In this document: in pieces, positions 8,521-16,581 of the stretch
Layout of the letters: every line of letters starts with the position of its first letter
Numbering within the stretch: position 1 is the first letter of the stretch
Assembly (NCBI GenBank): GCA_910589155.1
Contig: CAJURY010000009.1
Span: 1 to 64,000 of the forward strand
Direction: 5' to 3'
Length of the DNA stretch: 64,000 bases
DNA from: an uncultured Oscillospiraceae bacterium
GTDB lineage: Bacteria > Bacillota > Clostridia > Oscillospirales > Oscillospiraceae
Program-made: the position numbers and the translations under genes
Notes under the pieces: generated by a model
Database searches by the model: none
Told to the model about the DNA's origin: nothing
The model's input: only the letters and a program-made list of their open reading frames with translations

Positions 8521-9348
8521 TCAGTCCAGCGCCGCATCGTAAACGGCGTTTTTAGGAAGGCCCGTTTCCTGGGCGGTCTGGCGAACGGCGTCTTTTCGGG
8601 AAAGCCCTTCCTCCATAAGAGACTGCACCCGTTGCGCGGCTTCTTCCAAGGTTACTTCCGTTTTTTCAGCAGGCGCGGCTCCTGCAATCACCAGTACAAA
8701 TTCTCCCTTGGGGGGATTTTCCGTATATCTTTCCACGGCTTCTTCCAGGGTCGTGCGCACAACCTCCTCGTGGAGCTTGGTCAGCTCCCGACAAAGGGAA
8801 ATGCGCCGCGCCCCGCCGAACGCCTCCGCCATGTCTTTCAGGGTGCTAAGCAGCTTATGGGGCGCTTCATAGAAAATCATGGTTCTGGTTTCGGAGATTA
8901 AATCCTGCAAATGGCTCTGGCGGCTTTTTTTTGCCGTGGATAAAAAGCCCTCGAAGGTAAAACGCCCGGTGGGTAGCCCGGAAATGCTGAGCGCGGTAAT
9001 CACAGCGCAAGGGCCGGGGATCGCGGAGACCAAAACCCCCGCATCGGCGCACTGGCGTACCAAATCCTCGCCGGGATCGGAAATAGCCGGAGAGCCGGCG
9101 TCCGAGACCAGCGCGCAGGTTTCGCCTGCCAAAATGCGCTCTAAAATTTTGCCGCCCCGCTGGGCTTTGTTGTGCTCGTAGTAACTGACAAGGCTCTTTT
9201 TAATGCCCAGGTAATTCAGCAGCTTGATGGTTACGCGGGTATCCTCCGCCGCAATGAAATCCGCCTGAGACAAAACTTCCCGACAACGCTGGGAAATATC
9301 GCCCAGATTGCCAATGGGTGTGGGAACCAGATAAAGCATACCGGCCAT
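8521..9348 (-). CDS. rsmI: 16S rRNA (cytidine(1402)-2'-O)-methyltransferase
   Basis: A 275-residue SAM-dependent methyltransferase of the tetrapyrrole-methylase fold, which methylates C1402 in the decoding centre. LYLVPTPIGNLGDI at the N-terminus, EDTRVT, LVSDAGSPAISDPG and PGPCAVITALSISGLP are diagnostic. The start at 9348 (MAGMLYL) has AGGAGG seven bases upstream; the frame is open further upstream but without a ribosome-binding site. The methyltransferase gene that precedes it ends 12 bases earlier, so the two form an operon. Confidence 0.95.
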   Translation of the reverse strand: MAGMLYLVPTPIGNLGDISQRCREVLSQADFIAAEDTRVTIKLLNYLGIKKSLVSYYEHNKAQRGGKILERILAGETCALVSDAGSPAISDPGEDLVRQCADAGVLVSAIPGPCAVITALSISGLPTGRFTFEGFLSTAKKSRQSHLQDLISETRTMIFYEAPHKLLSTLKDMAEAFGGARRISLCRELTKLHEEVVRTTLEEAVERYTENPPKGEFVLVIAGAAPAEKTEVTLEEAAQRVQSLMEEGLSRKDAVRQTAQETGLPKNAVYDAALD

Positions 9349-9359
9349 AGCATGACCTC

Positions 9360-10067
9360 CTATCTGCGGTATATTTGAAGCTGTTCTTTGGTGGGGGAAC
9401 CGTCTTTTTCCCATAAAATGAGATCCGGTTCAAAGGTAAGACCCGGCTTACCGCCCAGCTTGCATTGCAGCAAGACAAGGCTGATGGGACTTGTGGCGTG
9501 GTGGTGCACGAAACGAATGCGTTTTGGCTCCAACTTACACTGTCTGGCGTAAAACAAGAGATCTGTAAGGCGCTCCGGCCTATGCACCAGACAGAAAATG
9601 CCGCCGTAGCGCAAAAGCCACGCGCCCGCTGCAAAAAGCGACGGCAAATCGCAATTTTCTTCTCCTCTGGCGACCCGCGCGCCGCCTTTCGCCGGTGCGC
9701 CGGCGTTTTGTGGGAAGTAGGGAGGATTGGATATGACGCAGTCAAATTCATTGGCGGGGAGCAAGCTGCGAATACTGCGTATGTCGCCTAGGATGGAGGA
9801 AAGACGGTGAGACAGCTGATTACGCCGGATGTTTTCCAGCGCGGCATTATGGGAAGCTTCTTGCAGCTCAATGCCGGTGACGCGGCAGCTCTCGTCTTTG
9901 CCGCACAGCAAAAGTCCCAGGGCGCCGCAGCCGGAACCGAGATCGGCAACCTTGCAGTTTTTGCCCAGCGGCGTAAAGTCCGCCAGCAAAATGGAATCGG
10001 TGCTGAGGGGAAACGCGCTTCCCGTCGCCATGGTAATCCCATTCCAAAGTGTTTCCAGTTTTTCCAA
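9360..10067 (-). CDS. tRNA1(Val) (adenine(37)-N6)-methyltransferase family protein (YabB/TrmN6-like)
   Basis: A 235-residue Rossmann-fold methyltransferase with motif I VADLGSGCGALGLLL and the adenine-N6 catalytic motif NPPY (in ISNPPYF). The family pattern FPLSTDSILLADF sits near the N-terminus. Homologs (B. subtilis YabB) often lie beside rsmI, as here. The start is assigned to TTG 10067 after GGGGGA; the frame stays open upstream but that part overlaps a terminator and resembles no known N-terminus. The exact RNA target is inferred from the family. Confidence 0.82.
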   Translation of the reverse strand: MEKLETLWNGITMATGSAFPLSTDSILLADFTPLGKNCKVADLGSGCGALGLLLCGKDESCRVTGIELQEASHNAALENIRRNQLSHRLSSILGDIRSIRSLLPANEFDCVISNPPYFPQNAGAPAKGGARVARGEENCDLPSLFAAGAWLLRYGGIFCLVHRPERLTDLLFYARQCKLEPKRIRFVHHHATSPISLVLLQCKLGGKPGLTFEPDLILWEKDGSPTKEQLQIYRR

Positions 10068-10100
10068 GAGCGTTATTCCCCCAATGGCTTTATATCGAAA

Positions 10101-10127
10101 GAAAGGGAACCCGGTAGGTTCCCTTTC
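10101..10127 (-). terminator. Terminator hairpin after the ferredoxin gene
   Basis: A perfect 11-bp stem (GAAAGGGAACC / GGTTCCCTTTC) with a 5-base loop, followed on the minus strand by a short T stretch. A second small stem lies at about 10150-10164. Together they separate the ferredoxin gene from the methyltransferase gene. Confidence 0.55.
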
Positions 10128-10176
10128 ACAGCTTGTTGAAAAGCCCACGCCGAAAATTTCGGCTCTTTTTGGAAGA

Positions 10177-10347
10177 TTAGCCTTCCTCGATGGCTTCGAC
10201 AGGGCAGTTGTCTGCGCAGGAACCGCAGCTAACGCAAACGTCAGCATCGATTACATACTTGTCTTCGCCTTCGGTGATGGCCTCAACGGGGCAGTTGTCC
10301 GCGCACGCGCCGCACTTCACGCATGCATCGTTAATCACATATGCCAT
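10177..10347 (-). CDS. 2[4Fe-4S] ferredoxin, clostridial type
   Basis: A 56-residue electron carrier with two complete CxxCxxCxxxCP motifs: C9-C12-C15-C19-P and C38-C41-C44-C48-P. The first three cysteines of each motif and the last of the other normally ligate each cluster. Length and internal two-fold repeat are those of the small clostridial ferredoxins that serve pyruvate:ferredoxin oxidoreductase and hydrogenase. Start ATG 10347 has GGAGGG upstream. It is monocistronic, with its own promoter and terminator. Confidence 0.95.
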   Translation of the reverse strand: MAYVINDACVKCGACADNCPVEAITEGEDKYVIDADVCVSCGSCADNCPVEAIEEG

Positions 10348-10397
10348 AATGTAGTCCCTCCATTGTTTTTATGTATTGCATCCAAGGACGCAAGGAT

Positions 10398-10425
10398 ATT
10401 CTATCATGTATTTTGTAAAATGCAA
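10398..10425 (-). promoter_or_regulatory. Promoter of the ferredoxin gene
   Basis: On the minus strand TTGCAT (10425-10420), a 16-base spacer and TAGAAT (10403-10398) lie about 50 bases before the ferredoxin start. Confidence 0.5.
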
Positions 10426-10517
10426 ATGGTAATTTTGAAGAATAGAAAAAATATTTGCCGATTTGTATGTTTCATGGGACGTTTGGGGAGAATCTACCGG
10501 GAAAGGGGGCGCAGGCC

Positions 10518-12854
10518 ATGAAAGCAATTGCCTATAACGCAGGTAGCCGGAAGCTTTTGCGGGCGGCGGCAAGACAGGCCAGGCAGCTTGGACACAGCTA
10601 TGTGGGCAGCGAGCATTTGCTTCTGGGGCTTCTGGAGCGGCGGGAAACAGAGCTTGGCCGTATGCTTTGCAACATGGGCATTGGCTATCAGGAAGCAGTG
10701 GATTATTTGACGGCAATGCATGGAAAAGGCGCGCCTGGCGCCCGGCTCCCCCAAGGACTCACGGCGGCGGCCTGCGCGCTTTTGCAGCAGGCAGAGCAGG
10801 AGGCGCGGAACTTGCGCAGCAGAACCATTTGGCCGGAGCATATCCTTTTGGCGCTGGCAAGGCAGGAGTGCGGCGGCGCGTGCCAGATGTTACTAGCTGC
10901 CGGGGTGGATCAAAATTGCCTGTTTACCGCGGCGGTACACCGCACGTATTTACTCAGCCGCACAGCAATGCAGGAAAAGAAGAAGGTGGTTGCAACGAAA
11001 CTGTTGGATCAGTTCAGCGAGGATTTAACGGAAAAAGCCGCGTCCATGGAGCCGGTGATTGGGCGCGAGCGGGAAATTGAGGAAGTCATCGGGATTTTAA
11101 GCCGAAAAAATAAAAACAACCCTGCCCTTTTGGGGGAACCCGGCGTTGGAAAGACTGCCATTGCGGAAGGACTCGCCCAGCGTATGGCGGCGGGCAAGGT
11201 GCCGGTGCAGCTTCGGGAAAAGCGGCTGCTCAGCCTCAACATGGCGAATCTGGTAGCGGGCACCAAATACCGGGGGGAATTTGAGGAACGGCTTCGGGAT
11301 GTGCTGGGAGAAATTCAGCGGGCTGGAAACGTAATTTTGTTCATCGATGAAATGCACACCATTGTAGGCGCTGGCGCGGCGGAGGGAGCCATCGACGCGG
11401 CGAATATTTTAAAGCCCCCTCTGGGCAGAGGGGAATTGCAGGTACTAGGGGCGACGACCTTGACGGAGTACCGCAAGTATATTGAAAAAGACCCTGCTTT
11501 GGAGCGGCGATTCCGTCCTGTACGGGTGGAAGAACCCTCGGCACAGGCGGCGGAGGCCATTTTGTTCGGGCTTAAAAGCGGTCTGGAAGCCCACCACCAT
11601 ATGAAGATTGAAGACAGCGCCATTCGCGCGGCAGTGGCACTGTCCAAAAGATATTTACCGGAGCAGTTTTTGCCGGATAAGGCCATCGATTTGCTGGATG
11701 AAGGGGCTTCCCGTGCTCGCATGGAGGAGCTTTCCGGGGAAAAGGGAAGCGTCGCCCAGGAAAGAGGCGCGCTGGAACAGGAATTAAACTGCGCTGTGCG
11801 GGAAAGCCGCTTTGAAAAGGCGGCGGAGCTGCGGGACAAAATGCAGCGGCTGCTCAGTCGAACCCCCAGCAGGCAGACCAGAACAGTTACAGCCCAGGAC
11901 GTTGCAGGGGCGGTATCCGCCCGGACGGGGATTCCCGTGGGAGAATTGGGCAAGGAAGAACGGCGGCGTTTGCTGGAGCTGGAAGGCAGGCTGAACCGGC
12001 AGGTTATTGGACAGCCCCAGGCGGTGGCGGCGGCGGCCAGCGCGGTGCGCCGGGGGCGTTCCGGCCTGGCGGATCAAAACCGACCGGTGGCGACGCTTTT
12101 GTTTACAGGACCCACAGGCGTTGGCAAGACAGAATTGTGCCGGGCGCTGGCCAGAGAGCTTTACGGCAGCGAGGACGCCATGATCCGGCTGGACATGTCG
12201 GAGTATATGGAAAAGCAGTCGGTATCCAGACTCATCGGCGCGCCGCCGGGTTATGTGGGCTATGAAGAAGGCGGGACGCTCACGGAAAAGGTGCGCCGCC
12301 GGCCATATTCTCTGGTTTTGCTGGATGAAATGGAAAAAGCCCATCGGGATATTGCGGGAATTTTGCTGCAAATTATGGAGGACGGGCAATTAACAGATAG
12401 CTTGGGCAGGACGGTGAGCTTTAAAAATACCATTTTGATTCTGACTTCCAATTTGGGCGGCGACAAGCGGGAGGGGCTGGGCTTTGTACCGGCCAAGCAG
12501 GAAAGTAAGGTCATGGAAAGCCTGAAGGAATTTTTCACCCCGGAGTTTTTGGGGCGGCTGGATCGCGTAGCGGTGTTTCAGCCTTTGGAGCGGGAAAGCC
12601 TGCGAACCATTACCGGGCAGCTTCTGGCAAGGCTTGCAAAGCGCGCTGGTGGAAGGGGACTGGCGGTTGCGTTTACGCCGGAGCTGGAAGAAGCGCTGGC
12701 GGCTTTTGGGGAGAAATCCGGCGGCGTGCGAAATATTCGCCGGGAAATCCAGGAGCAGGTGGAAAACCTGCTGGCAAACGCCCTTTTGGAGCGTCCGGAG
12801 GTTAAACGTATACAGGCGGACTGGGACGGCGGCCGCGTAATTTTAAATTTTTAG
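10518..12854 (+). CDS. clpC: ClpC-like AAA+ ATPase (Hsp100 protease partner)
   Basis: A 778-residue class I Clp ATPase that unfolds substrates for ClpP. It has an N-terminal Clp-N double repeat (1-145), AAA-1 with Walker A GEPGVGKT at 206-213 and Walker B VILFIDEMH at 272-280. A short middle region carries a UVR-like motif (FEKAAELRDKMQRL, ~432-445), as in ClpC. AAA-2 has GPTGVGKT at 531-538 and APPGYVGYEEGG. The EGLGF stretch near 660 could be the ClpP-docking loop. ATG 10518 follows AAGGGGG. No ctsR, mcsA or mcsB lies beside it, so regulation may differ from the Bacillus ctsR operon. Confidence 0.88.
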   Translation: MKAIAYNAGSRKLLRAAARQARQLGHSYVGSEHLLLGLLERRETELGRMLCNMGIGYQEAVDYLTAMHGKGAPGARLPQGLTAAACALLQQAEQEARNLRSRTIWPEHILLALARQECGGACQMLLAAGVDQNCLFTAAVHRTYLLSRTAMQEKKKVVATKLLDQFSEDLTEKAASMEPVIGREREIEEVIGILSRKNKNNPALLGEPGVGKTAIAEGLAQRMAAGKVPVQLREKRLLSLNMANLVAGTKYRGEFEERLRDVLGEIQRAGNVILFIDEMHTIVGAGAAEGAIDAANILKPPLGRGELQVLGATTLTEYRKYIEKDPALERRFRPVRVEEPSAQAAEAILFGLKSGLEAHHHMKIEDSAIRAAVALSKRYLPEQFLPDKAIDLLDEGASRARMEELSGEKGSVAQERGALEQELNCAVRESRFEKAAELRDKMQRLLSRTPSRQTRTVTAQDVAGAVSARTGIPVGELGKEERRRLLELEGRLNRQVIGQPQAVAAAASAVRRGRSGLADQNRPVATLLFTGPTGVGKTELCRALARELYGSEDAMIRLDMSEYMEKQSVSRLIGAPPGYVGYEEGGTLTEKVRRRPYSLVLLDEMEKAHRDIAGILLQIMEDGQLTDSLGRTVSFKNTILILTSNLGGDKREGLGFVPAKQESKVMESLKEFFTPEFLGRLDRVAVFQPLERESLRTITGQLLARLAKRAGGRGLAVAFTPELEEALAAFGEKSGGVRNIRREIQEQVENLLANALLERPEVKRIQADWDGGRVILNF

Positions 12855-12860
12855 CAAATA

Positions 12861-12895
12861 GGAACGGCGCGGAAGTTTTCCGCGCCGTTCCTTTT
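12861..12895 (+). terminator. Terminator of the clpC-like gene
   Basis: A perfect 13-bp GC-rich stem (12861-12873 with 12879-12891) followed by TTTT, eight bases after the stop codon. Confidence 0.9.
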
Positions 12896-12946
12896 CTCGT
12901 ATCGTCTCAGCCGGATGTAAGTTGCCTGGAAACTTTTTGCTTTTTG

Positions 12947-12955
12947 TGCTATCAT
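12947..12955 (+). promoter_or_regulatory. Extended -10 promoter of the serpin gene
   Basis: TGC-TATCAT at 12947-12955 matches an extended -10. No good -35 is visible. It lies 72 bases before the serpin start. Confidence 0.35.
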
Positions 12956-13027
12956 AAAAATAAATGCAAAAAGATGTCAAATTGCATTTCAAAAAGGGTT
13001 GCCTTATGGCTGGAAAGGAGCGTATTT

Positions 13028-14344
13028 ATGGGAAAAAACAAGTTTGACCGCAAAAAATGGTGGATTGGCGCGTGTGTAACGATTTTGGCAGCGGTAGCTG
13101 TAGGGATTGCTCTATGGGCGGGGCTGAAAAAACCCGTGAAGAAGCCGGTGGAAAAGCCTGTAGGTACGCCGGTTCGCGCAATGGCGGTGGCGCAGTATCC
13201 CAAGGCGGCAAAAGAGGGCGGGGTCTGCTTTGCGGACGAGTTGCAGGATTTCTTTTCCAACAGCGCTCGCGAATTTCTGACGGATACAAAGGGCGGCAAT
13301 CTGACCTATTCCCCGGTCAATGTGTATATGGCGCTTGGAATGCTGGCGGAACTCACCGGCGGCAACAGCCGCCAGCAGATTCTCGACGCGCTGGGAAGCG
13401 AAAGTATTGAGACACTGCGCGCCCAGGCGTCCGTTGTCTGGAATGCTACTTATGAAAATGATATACAAGATTGCATTTTGGCAAGCTCTTTGTGGCTGGA
13501 CGAGAATGTGTCCTTTCATCAGGCAACCATGGATAGACTGGCCGATACTTACTATGCTTCCGCTTATCAGGGGCAAATGGGAAGCCAATCCATGAATCAA
13601 GCGTTCCAGGATTGGCTGAACGACCAGACAAAAGATCTCCTGAAAGCGCAGATTGATCAGCTTGAACTTTCGCCTGACGCGGTTTTGGCGCTGGCTACCA
13701 CGATTTACTTCAAGGCGCAGTGGAGCGACGCGTTTTCAGAGACCGCTACAGAAGCGGATACGTTCCACGGGCTTTCCGGGGATATGACAGTTGACTTCAT
13801 GCATCAAGGCGATACGGATACCTACTATTGGTCGGAGCGGTTTGGCGCGGTGGCGCGGAACCTGCGCGGCGGCGGAAATATGTGGTTTATTTTGCCAGAT
13901 GAGGGGATTTCTCCGGAGGAACTGCTTTCTGATAATGCGGTGATGGCGTTGGTTTGCCATCCAGAGGATTGGAAGGATCAAAAATATCTCGTGATCCATG
14001 GCGCGTATCCCAAATTTGATGTAAGCAGCCAGATAGACCTGTGCAGCGGACTGAAGAAGCTGGGGATTACGGATGTGTTTCATCCTAAAATGTCTGATTT
14101 TACCCCCATGACCGAAGATGTAAAGCACCTCTTTGTGGGAGAGGCGAAGCATGGCGCGCGGGTTAAAATTGACGAGGCCGGTGTGATTGCGGCGGCCTAT
14201 ACAGAAATGCAGGTGTGGCTCGGCGCGCCGCTGCCCCCAAAAGATGAAATAGATTTTATCGTGGATCGCCCCTTCCTTTTTGTGATTACATCGAAGGACA
14301 GCCTGCCTTTGTTTGTGGGAATTGTGCATCAGCCAGTAACGTAA
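13028..14344 (+). CDS. Membrane-anchored serpin (serine protease inhibitor)
   Basis: A 438-residue protein with a basic N-terminus, one hydrophobic segment (~11-33), a KKPVKKPVEKPV linker and a full serpin domain. Visible serpin features are NLTYSPVNVYMALGMLAELTGG, a central strand region (ATTIYFKAQWSDAF), the breach/hinge DEAGVIAAAYT (~382-392) starting the reactive-centre loop, and the C-terminal DRPFLFVI signature. The loop runs to about residue 408 and is longer than in alpha-1-antitrypsin, so the scissile bond cannot be assigned. The small-residue hinge suggests an inhibitory serpin, facing outward from the membrane. Start ATG 13028 has AAAGGAG seven bases upstream. Confidence 0.93.
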   Translation: MGKNKFDRKKWWIGACVTILAAVAVGIALWAGLKKPVKKPVEKPVGTPVRAMAVAQYPKAAKEGGVCFADELQDFFSNSAREFLTDTKGGNLTYSPVNVYMALGMLAELTGGNSRQQILDALGSESIETLRAQASVVWNATYENDIQDCILASSLWLDENVSFHQATMDRLADTYYASAYQGQMGSQSMNQAFQDWLNDQTKDLLKAQIDQLELSPDAVLALATTIYFKAQWSDAFSETATEADTFHGLSGDMTVDFMHQGDTDTYYWSERFGAVARNLRGGGNMWFILPDEGISPEELLSDNAVMALVCHPEDWKDQKYLVIHGAYPKFDVSSQIDLCSGLKKLGITDVFHPKMSDFTPMTEDVKHLFVGEAKHGARVKIDEAGVIAAAYTEMQVWLGAPLPPKDEIDFIVDRPFLFVITSKDSLPLFVGIVHQPVT

Positions 14345-14350
14345 AAGAAA

Positions 14351-14381
14351 CTGCGGCGGCGCTTTTTTCGCGCCGCCGCAG
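14351..14381 (+). terminator. Hairpin after the serpin gene
   Basis: A 12-bp perfect GC-rich stem (CTGCGGCGGCGC and its complement) seven bases after the serpin stop. The T run is in the loop rather than after the stem, so termination may be weak. Confidence 0.6.
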
Positions 14382-14475
14382 GAGAAATATATAGAACATA
14401 TGTTTTAAATAAGGGGTTTTCCGATATTTCGACAGAAATAGCGGATTTTTTTATGAGATTTTAGCCAAATAAGGA

Positions 14476-14504
14476 TTGATTTTTTCACGTTGGGAGGTTA
14501 TACT
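14476..14504 (+). promoter_or_regulatory. Promoter of the dcw cluster (Pmra)
   Basis: TTGATT at 14476-14481, a 17-base spacer and TATACT at 14499-14504. The predicted start near 14511 lies just before the repeated TGGA boxes. Confidence 0.7.
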
Positions 14505-14512
14505 ACTAATGC

Positions 14513-14549
14513 GTGGAGAAAAATGGAGTAAAAGTGGAGCAAAGTGGAA
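14513..14549 (+). promoter_or_regulatory. MraZ operator: four TGGA boxes at helical-turn spacing
   Basis: The core TGGA recurs at 14514, 14524, 14535 and 14545, spaced 10, 11 and 10 bases. Each is preceded by an A-rich tract giving AAAGTGGA-like units. MraZ proteins bind short direct repeats of this kind (TGGGN in E. coli, AAAGTG-type in Mollicutes) ahead of their own operon. The boxes sit just downstream of the -10, so binding should repress transcription. Confidence 0.65.
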
Positions 14550-14561
14550 GGAGGTAAGCGC

Positions 14562-14990
14562 ATGATCGGGACAAGCCTGGCAAAAATCGATGAGAAAGGC
14601 CGCTTGATCGTACCGGCGAAGCTGCGCCCGGAACTGGGCGACATGTTTTACGTCACCATTGGCACCAATGGCGGCCGGCGCTGCCTTACTGCTTACACCA
14701 AGCAAAGCTGGGACGATTTGTGCAGACGGTACGACGCTTTGCCCCTTGCGCAAAAATCCGGTACCACCAGCTTCCTGTTTTCCTACGCGGTGGAGTGTGC
14801 GCCTGATAAGCAAAACCGGTTTACCCTGTCTGCGAACCTTTTTACCTATGCCGGCATTACCAAAGAGGTTGTCATTGTGGGTCGGGCGGGACAGGCGGAA
14901 ATTTGGGACGCCGCTTCCTATGCTGAATTTGAACGCACCATGCTGACCCCTGAAAATCTGATGGCTTCTCTGGAGGCGATTGGGCTGTGA
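14562..14990 (+). CDS. mraZ: Transcriptional regulator MraZ
   Basis: A 142-residue protein with two AbrB-like SpoVT-fold repeats. In known systems it forms a ring that binds repeats before the dcw cluster. The DNA-binding motif AKIDEKGRLIVPAKLR is at residues 6-21 and a second degenerate copy (DKQNRFTLSANL) near 85. ATG 14562 follows GGAAGGAGG; an upstream in-frame ATG at 14544 overlaps the operator boxes and is unlikely. It overlaps or abuts rsmH by one base. Confidence 0.95.
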   Translation: MIGTSLAKIDEKGRLIVPAKLRPELGDMFYVTIGTNGGRRCLTAYTKQSWDDLCRRYDALPLAQKSGTTSFLFSYAVECAPDKQNRFTLSANLFTYAGITKEVVIVGRAGQAEIWDAASYAEFERTMLTPENLMASLEAIGL

Positions 14991-15922
14991 TGGAATTTAG
15001 GCATACTTCCGTTTTGCTGGAAGAATCCATTAACGCTTTGGCAATCCGGCCAGAGGGGATTTATCTGGACGGTACCCTGGGCGGAGCGGGGCATTCTTCC
15101 CAAATTGCCAAGCGGCTGACAACGGGGCTGCTCATAGGCGTGGACCGCGACCCGGTTGCCCTGGAAGCGGCAAAGGAGCGGCTTGCGCCTTATAGCCAGC
15201 GGGTGCGGCTGGTACATTCTAATTTTAGAGAGATAAATAGCATTCTGTCAAGTCTCCAAATTGCGCAGGTAGATGGAATTTTGCTGGATTTGGGCGTTTC
15301 CTCCCCGCAATTGGACGACGGCAGCAGAGGCTTTTCTTATATGGCGGACGCGCCGCTGGATATGCGCATGAACAAGGAAGATACCCTCAGCGCCTATGAT
15401 GTGGTGAATACCTGGCCGAGAGAAGAACTTCGTCGGATTTTGTTTGCTTACGGCGAGGAGCGATACGCGCCGCAGATTGCGGCGGCTATCGAACGTCGGC
15501 GGCAGGACAAGCCGATCGAAACCACGCTGGAACTGGTTGACGTGATTCGCGGAGCCATGCCACCCCAGGCGTTGCGGGAAAAGCAGCATCCGGCCAAGCG
15601 CAGCTTTCAGGCCATCCGCATTGCGGTAAACGACGAGCTGGCGGCTGTGGATCAGGTGATGCAAGACGCGATTCCCCATCTTGCGCCCGGCGGTCGGCTG
15701 GCAGTGATTACCTTCCATTCTTTAGAAGATCGAATCGTGAAAAACGCTATGCAGGAAGCGGCGAGAGGCTGTACCTGTCCGCCTGGTTTCCCGGTGTGCG
15801 TGTGCGGAAAAAAACCAATGGTAAAGCTTGTTACCAGAAAGCCCATTGTTTCCCAGAATGGGGAATTACGCAATAACCCCCGCGCCAGAAGCGCCAAGCT
15901 TCGCGTGTGCGAAAAAGTATAA
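14990..15922 (+). CDS. rsmH: 16S rRNA (cytosine(1402)-N4)-methyltransferase
   Basis: A 310-residue SAM methyltransferase acting on C1402, the same nucleotide that RsmI methylates. FRHTSVLLEESINAL, LDGTLGGAGHS (motif I), DGILLDLGVSSPQLDD and HPAKRSFQAIRIAVN are diagnostic. ATG 14990 shares a base with the mraZ stop; an in-frame GTG at 14987 is the alternative and is better spaced from GGAGG at 14972-14976. The C-terminal part has a cysteine-rich stretch (CTCPPGFPVCVCG), common in Firmicutes RsmH. Confidence 0.96.
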   Translation: MEFRHTSVLLEESINALAIRPEGIYLDGTLGGAGHSSQIAKRLTTGLLIGVDRDPVALEAAKERLAPYSQRVRLVHSNFREINSILSSLQIAQVDGILLDLGVSSPQLDDGSRGFSYMADAPLDMRMNKEDTLSAYDVVNTWPREELRRILFAYGEERYAPQIAAAIERRRQDKPIETTLELVDVIRGAMPPQALREKQHPAKRSFQAIRIAVNDELAAVDQVMQDAIPHLAPGGRLAVITFHSLEDRIVKNAMQEAARGCTCPPGFPVCVCGKKPMVKLVTRKPIVSQNGELRNNPRARSAKLRVCEKV

Positions 15923-15940
15923 ATTTGAGAGGATGTTAGT

Positions 15941-16483
15941 ATGGCGGAACGTCGTCGCAACAATTACACATACCATACCGATGGTTCCGTTGCGTATCAG
16001 GTAGATTATGTACCGGGCAGTGGGGAAACTACCGCCCGTCCTCTGCCCAAGCAGCAGCCGAAACCCCGGACAAAACCCCGCAAGAGGCCGGTTGTCCATG
16101 AGAAAATTGCTATTGCGCCTTTTGCGGTGCTGGGCGTGGCGCTGGCGCTTTTTATGCTGGTGCTGGTGCTGTTCGGCTATGTGCAGATTTATGAAGCAGG
16201 CAGCGAAGTTGCGGATTTAGAGGATCGTATTGCAACATTGCAAGAGGAGAATAAAAAGCTCCAGACGCAGTTTGAAAACGCGGTGGATTTACAGCAGATT
16301 GAGCAAAGCGCCAGAGAGTTGGGCATGCAGCAGCCTTCTTCCAAGCAGAAAATTACTGTGAGCGTTCCGGTGGAGGACGTGACGGTGATTTCGGCGGGAA
16401 CCGGCTCCAATCCCATTGAGACGGCGGTGCGCGCCATTTATGAGACAGCCCAGGACTTGCTGGAATATCTGCGGCTTCGGTAG
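15941..16483 (+). CDS. ftsL: FtsL/DivIC-type septum protein
   Basis: A 180-residue bitopic membrane protein: a long basic, proline-rich cytoplasmic part (1-55), one membrane helix (~57-80) and an extracytoplasmic coiled coil (DLEDRIATLQEENKKLQ and onward). This is the architecture of FtsL/DivIC, which bind DivIB and recruit the septal penicillin-binding protein. Sequence conservation is low, so the name rests on architecture and position between rsmH and the spoVD/ftsI gene. The 50-residue C-terminal tail after the coiled coil is longer than usual. Confidence 0.8.
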   Translation: MAERRRNNYTYHTDGSVAYQVDYVPGSGETTARPLPKQQPKPRTKPRKRPVVHEKIAIAPFAVLGVALALFMLVLVLFGYVQIYEAGSEVADLEDRIATLQEENKKLQTQFENAVDLQQIEQSARELGMQQPSSKQKITVSVPVEDVTVISAGTGSNPIETAVRAIYETAQDLLEYLRLR

Positions 16484-16581
16484 AATACAGTTTTGATATA
16501 GGTTGGTTGTGGGCAGTGAGAATTAGCTTGCTGCCCGCTTTCAAAAAGCAGCCTAAATCCCGGAAAATATCAGGTGAGACT

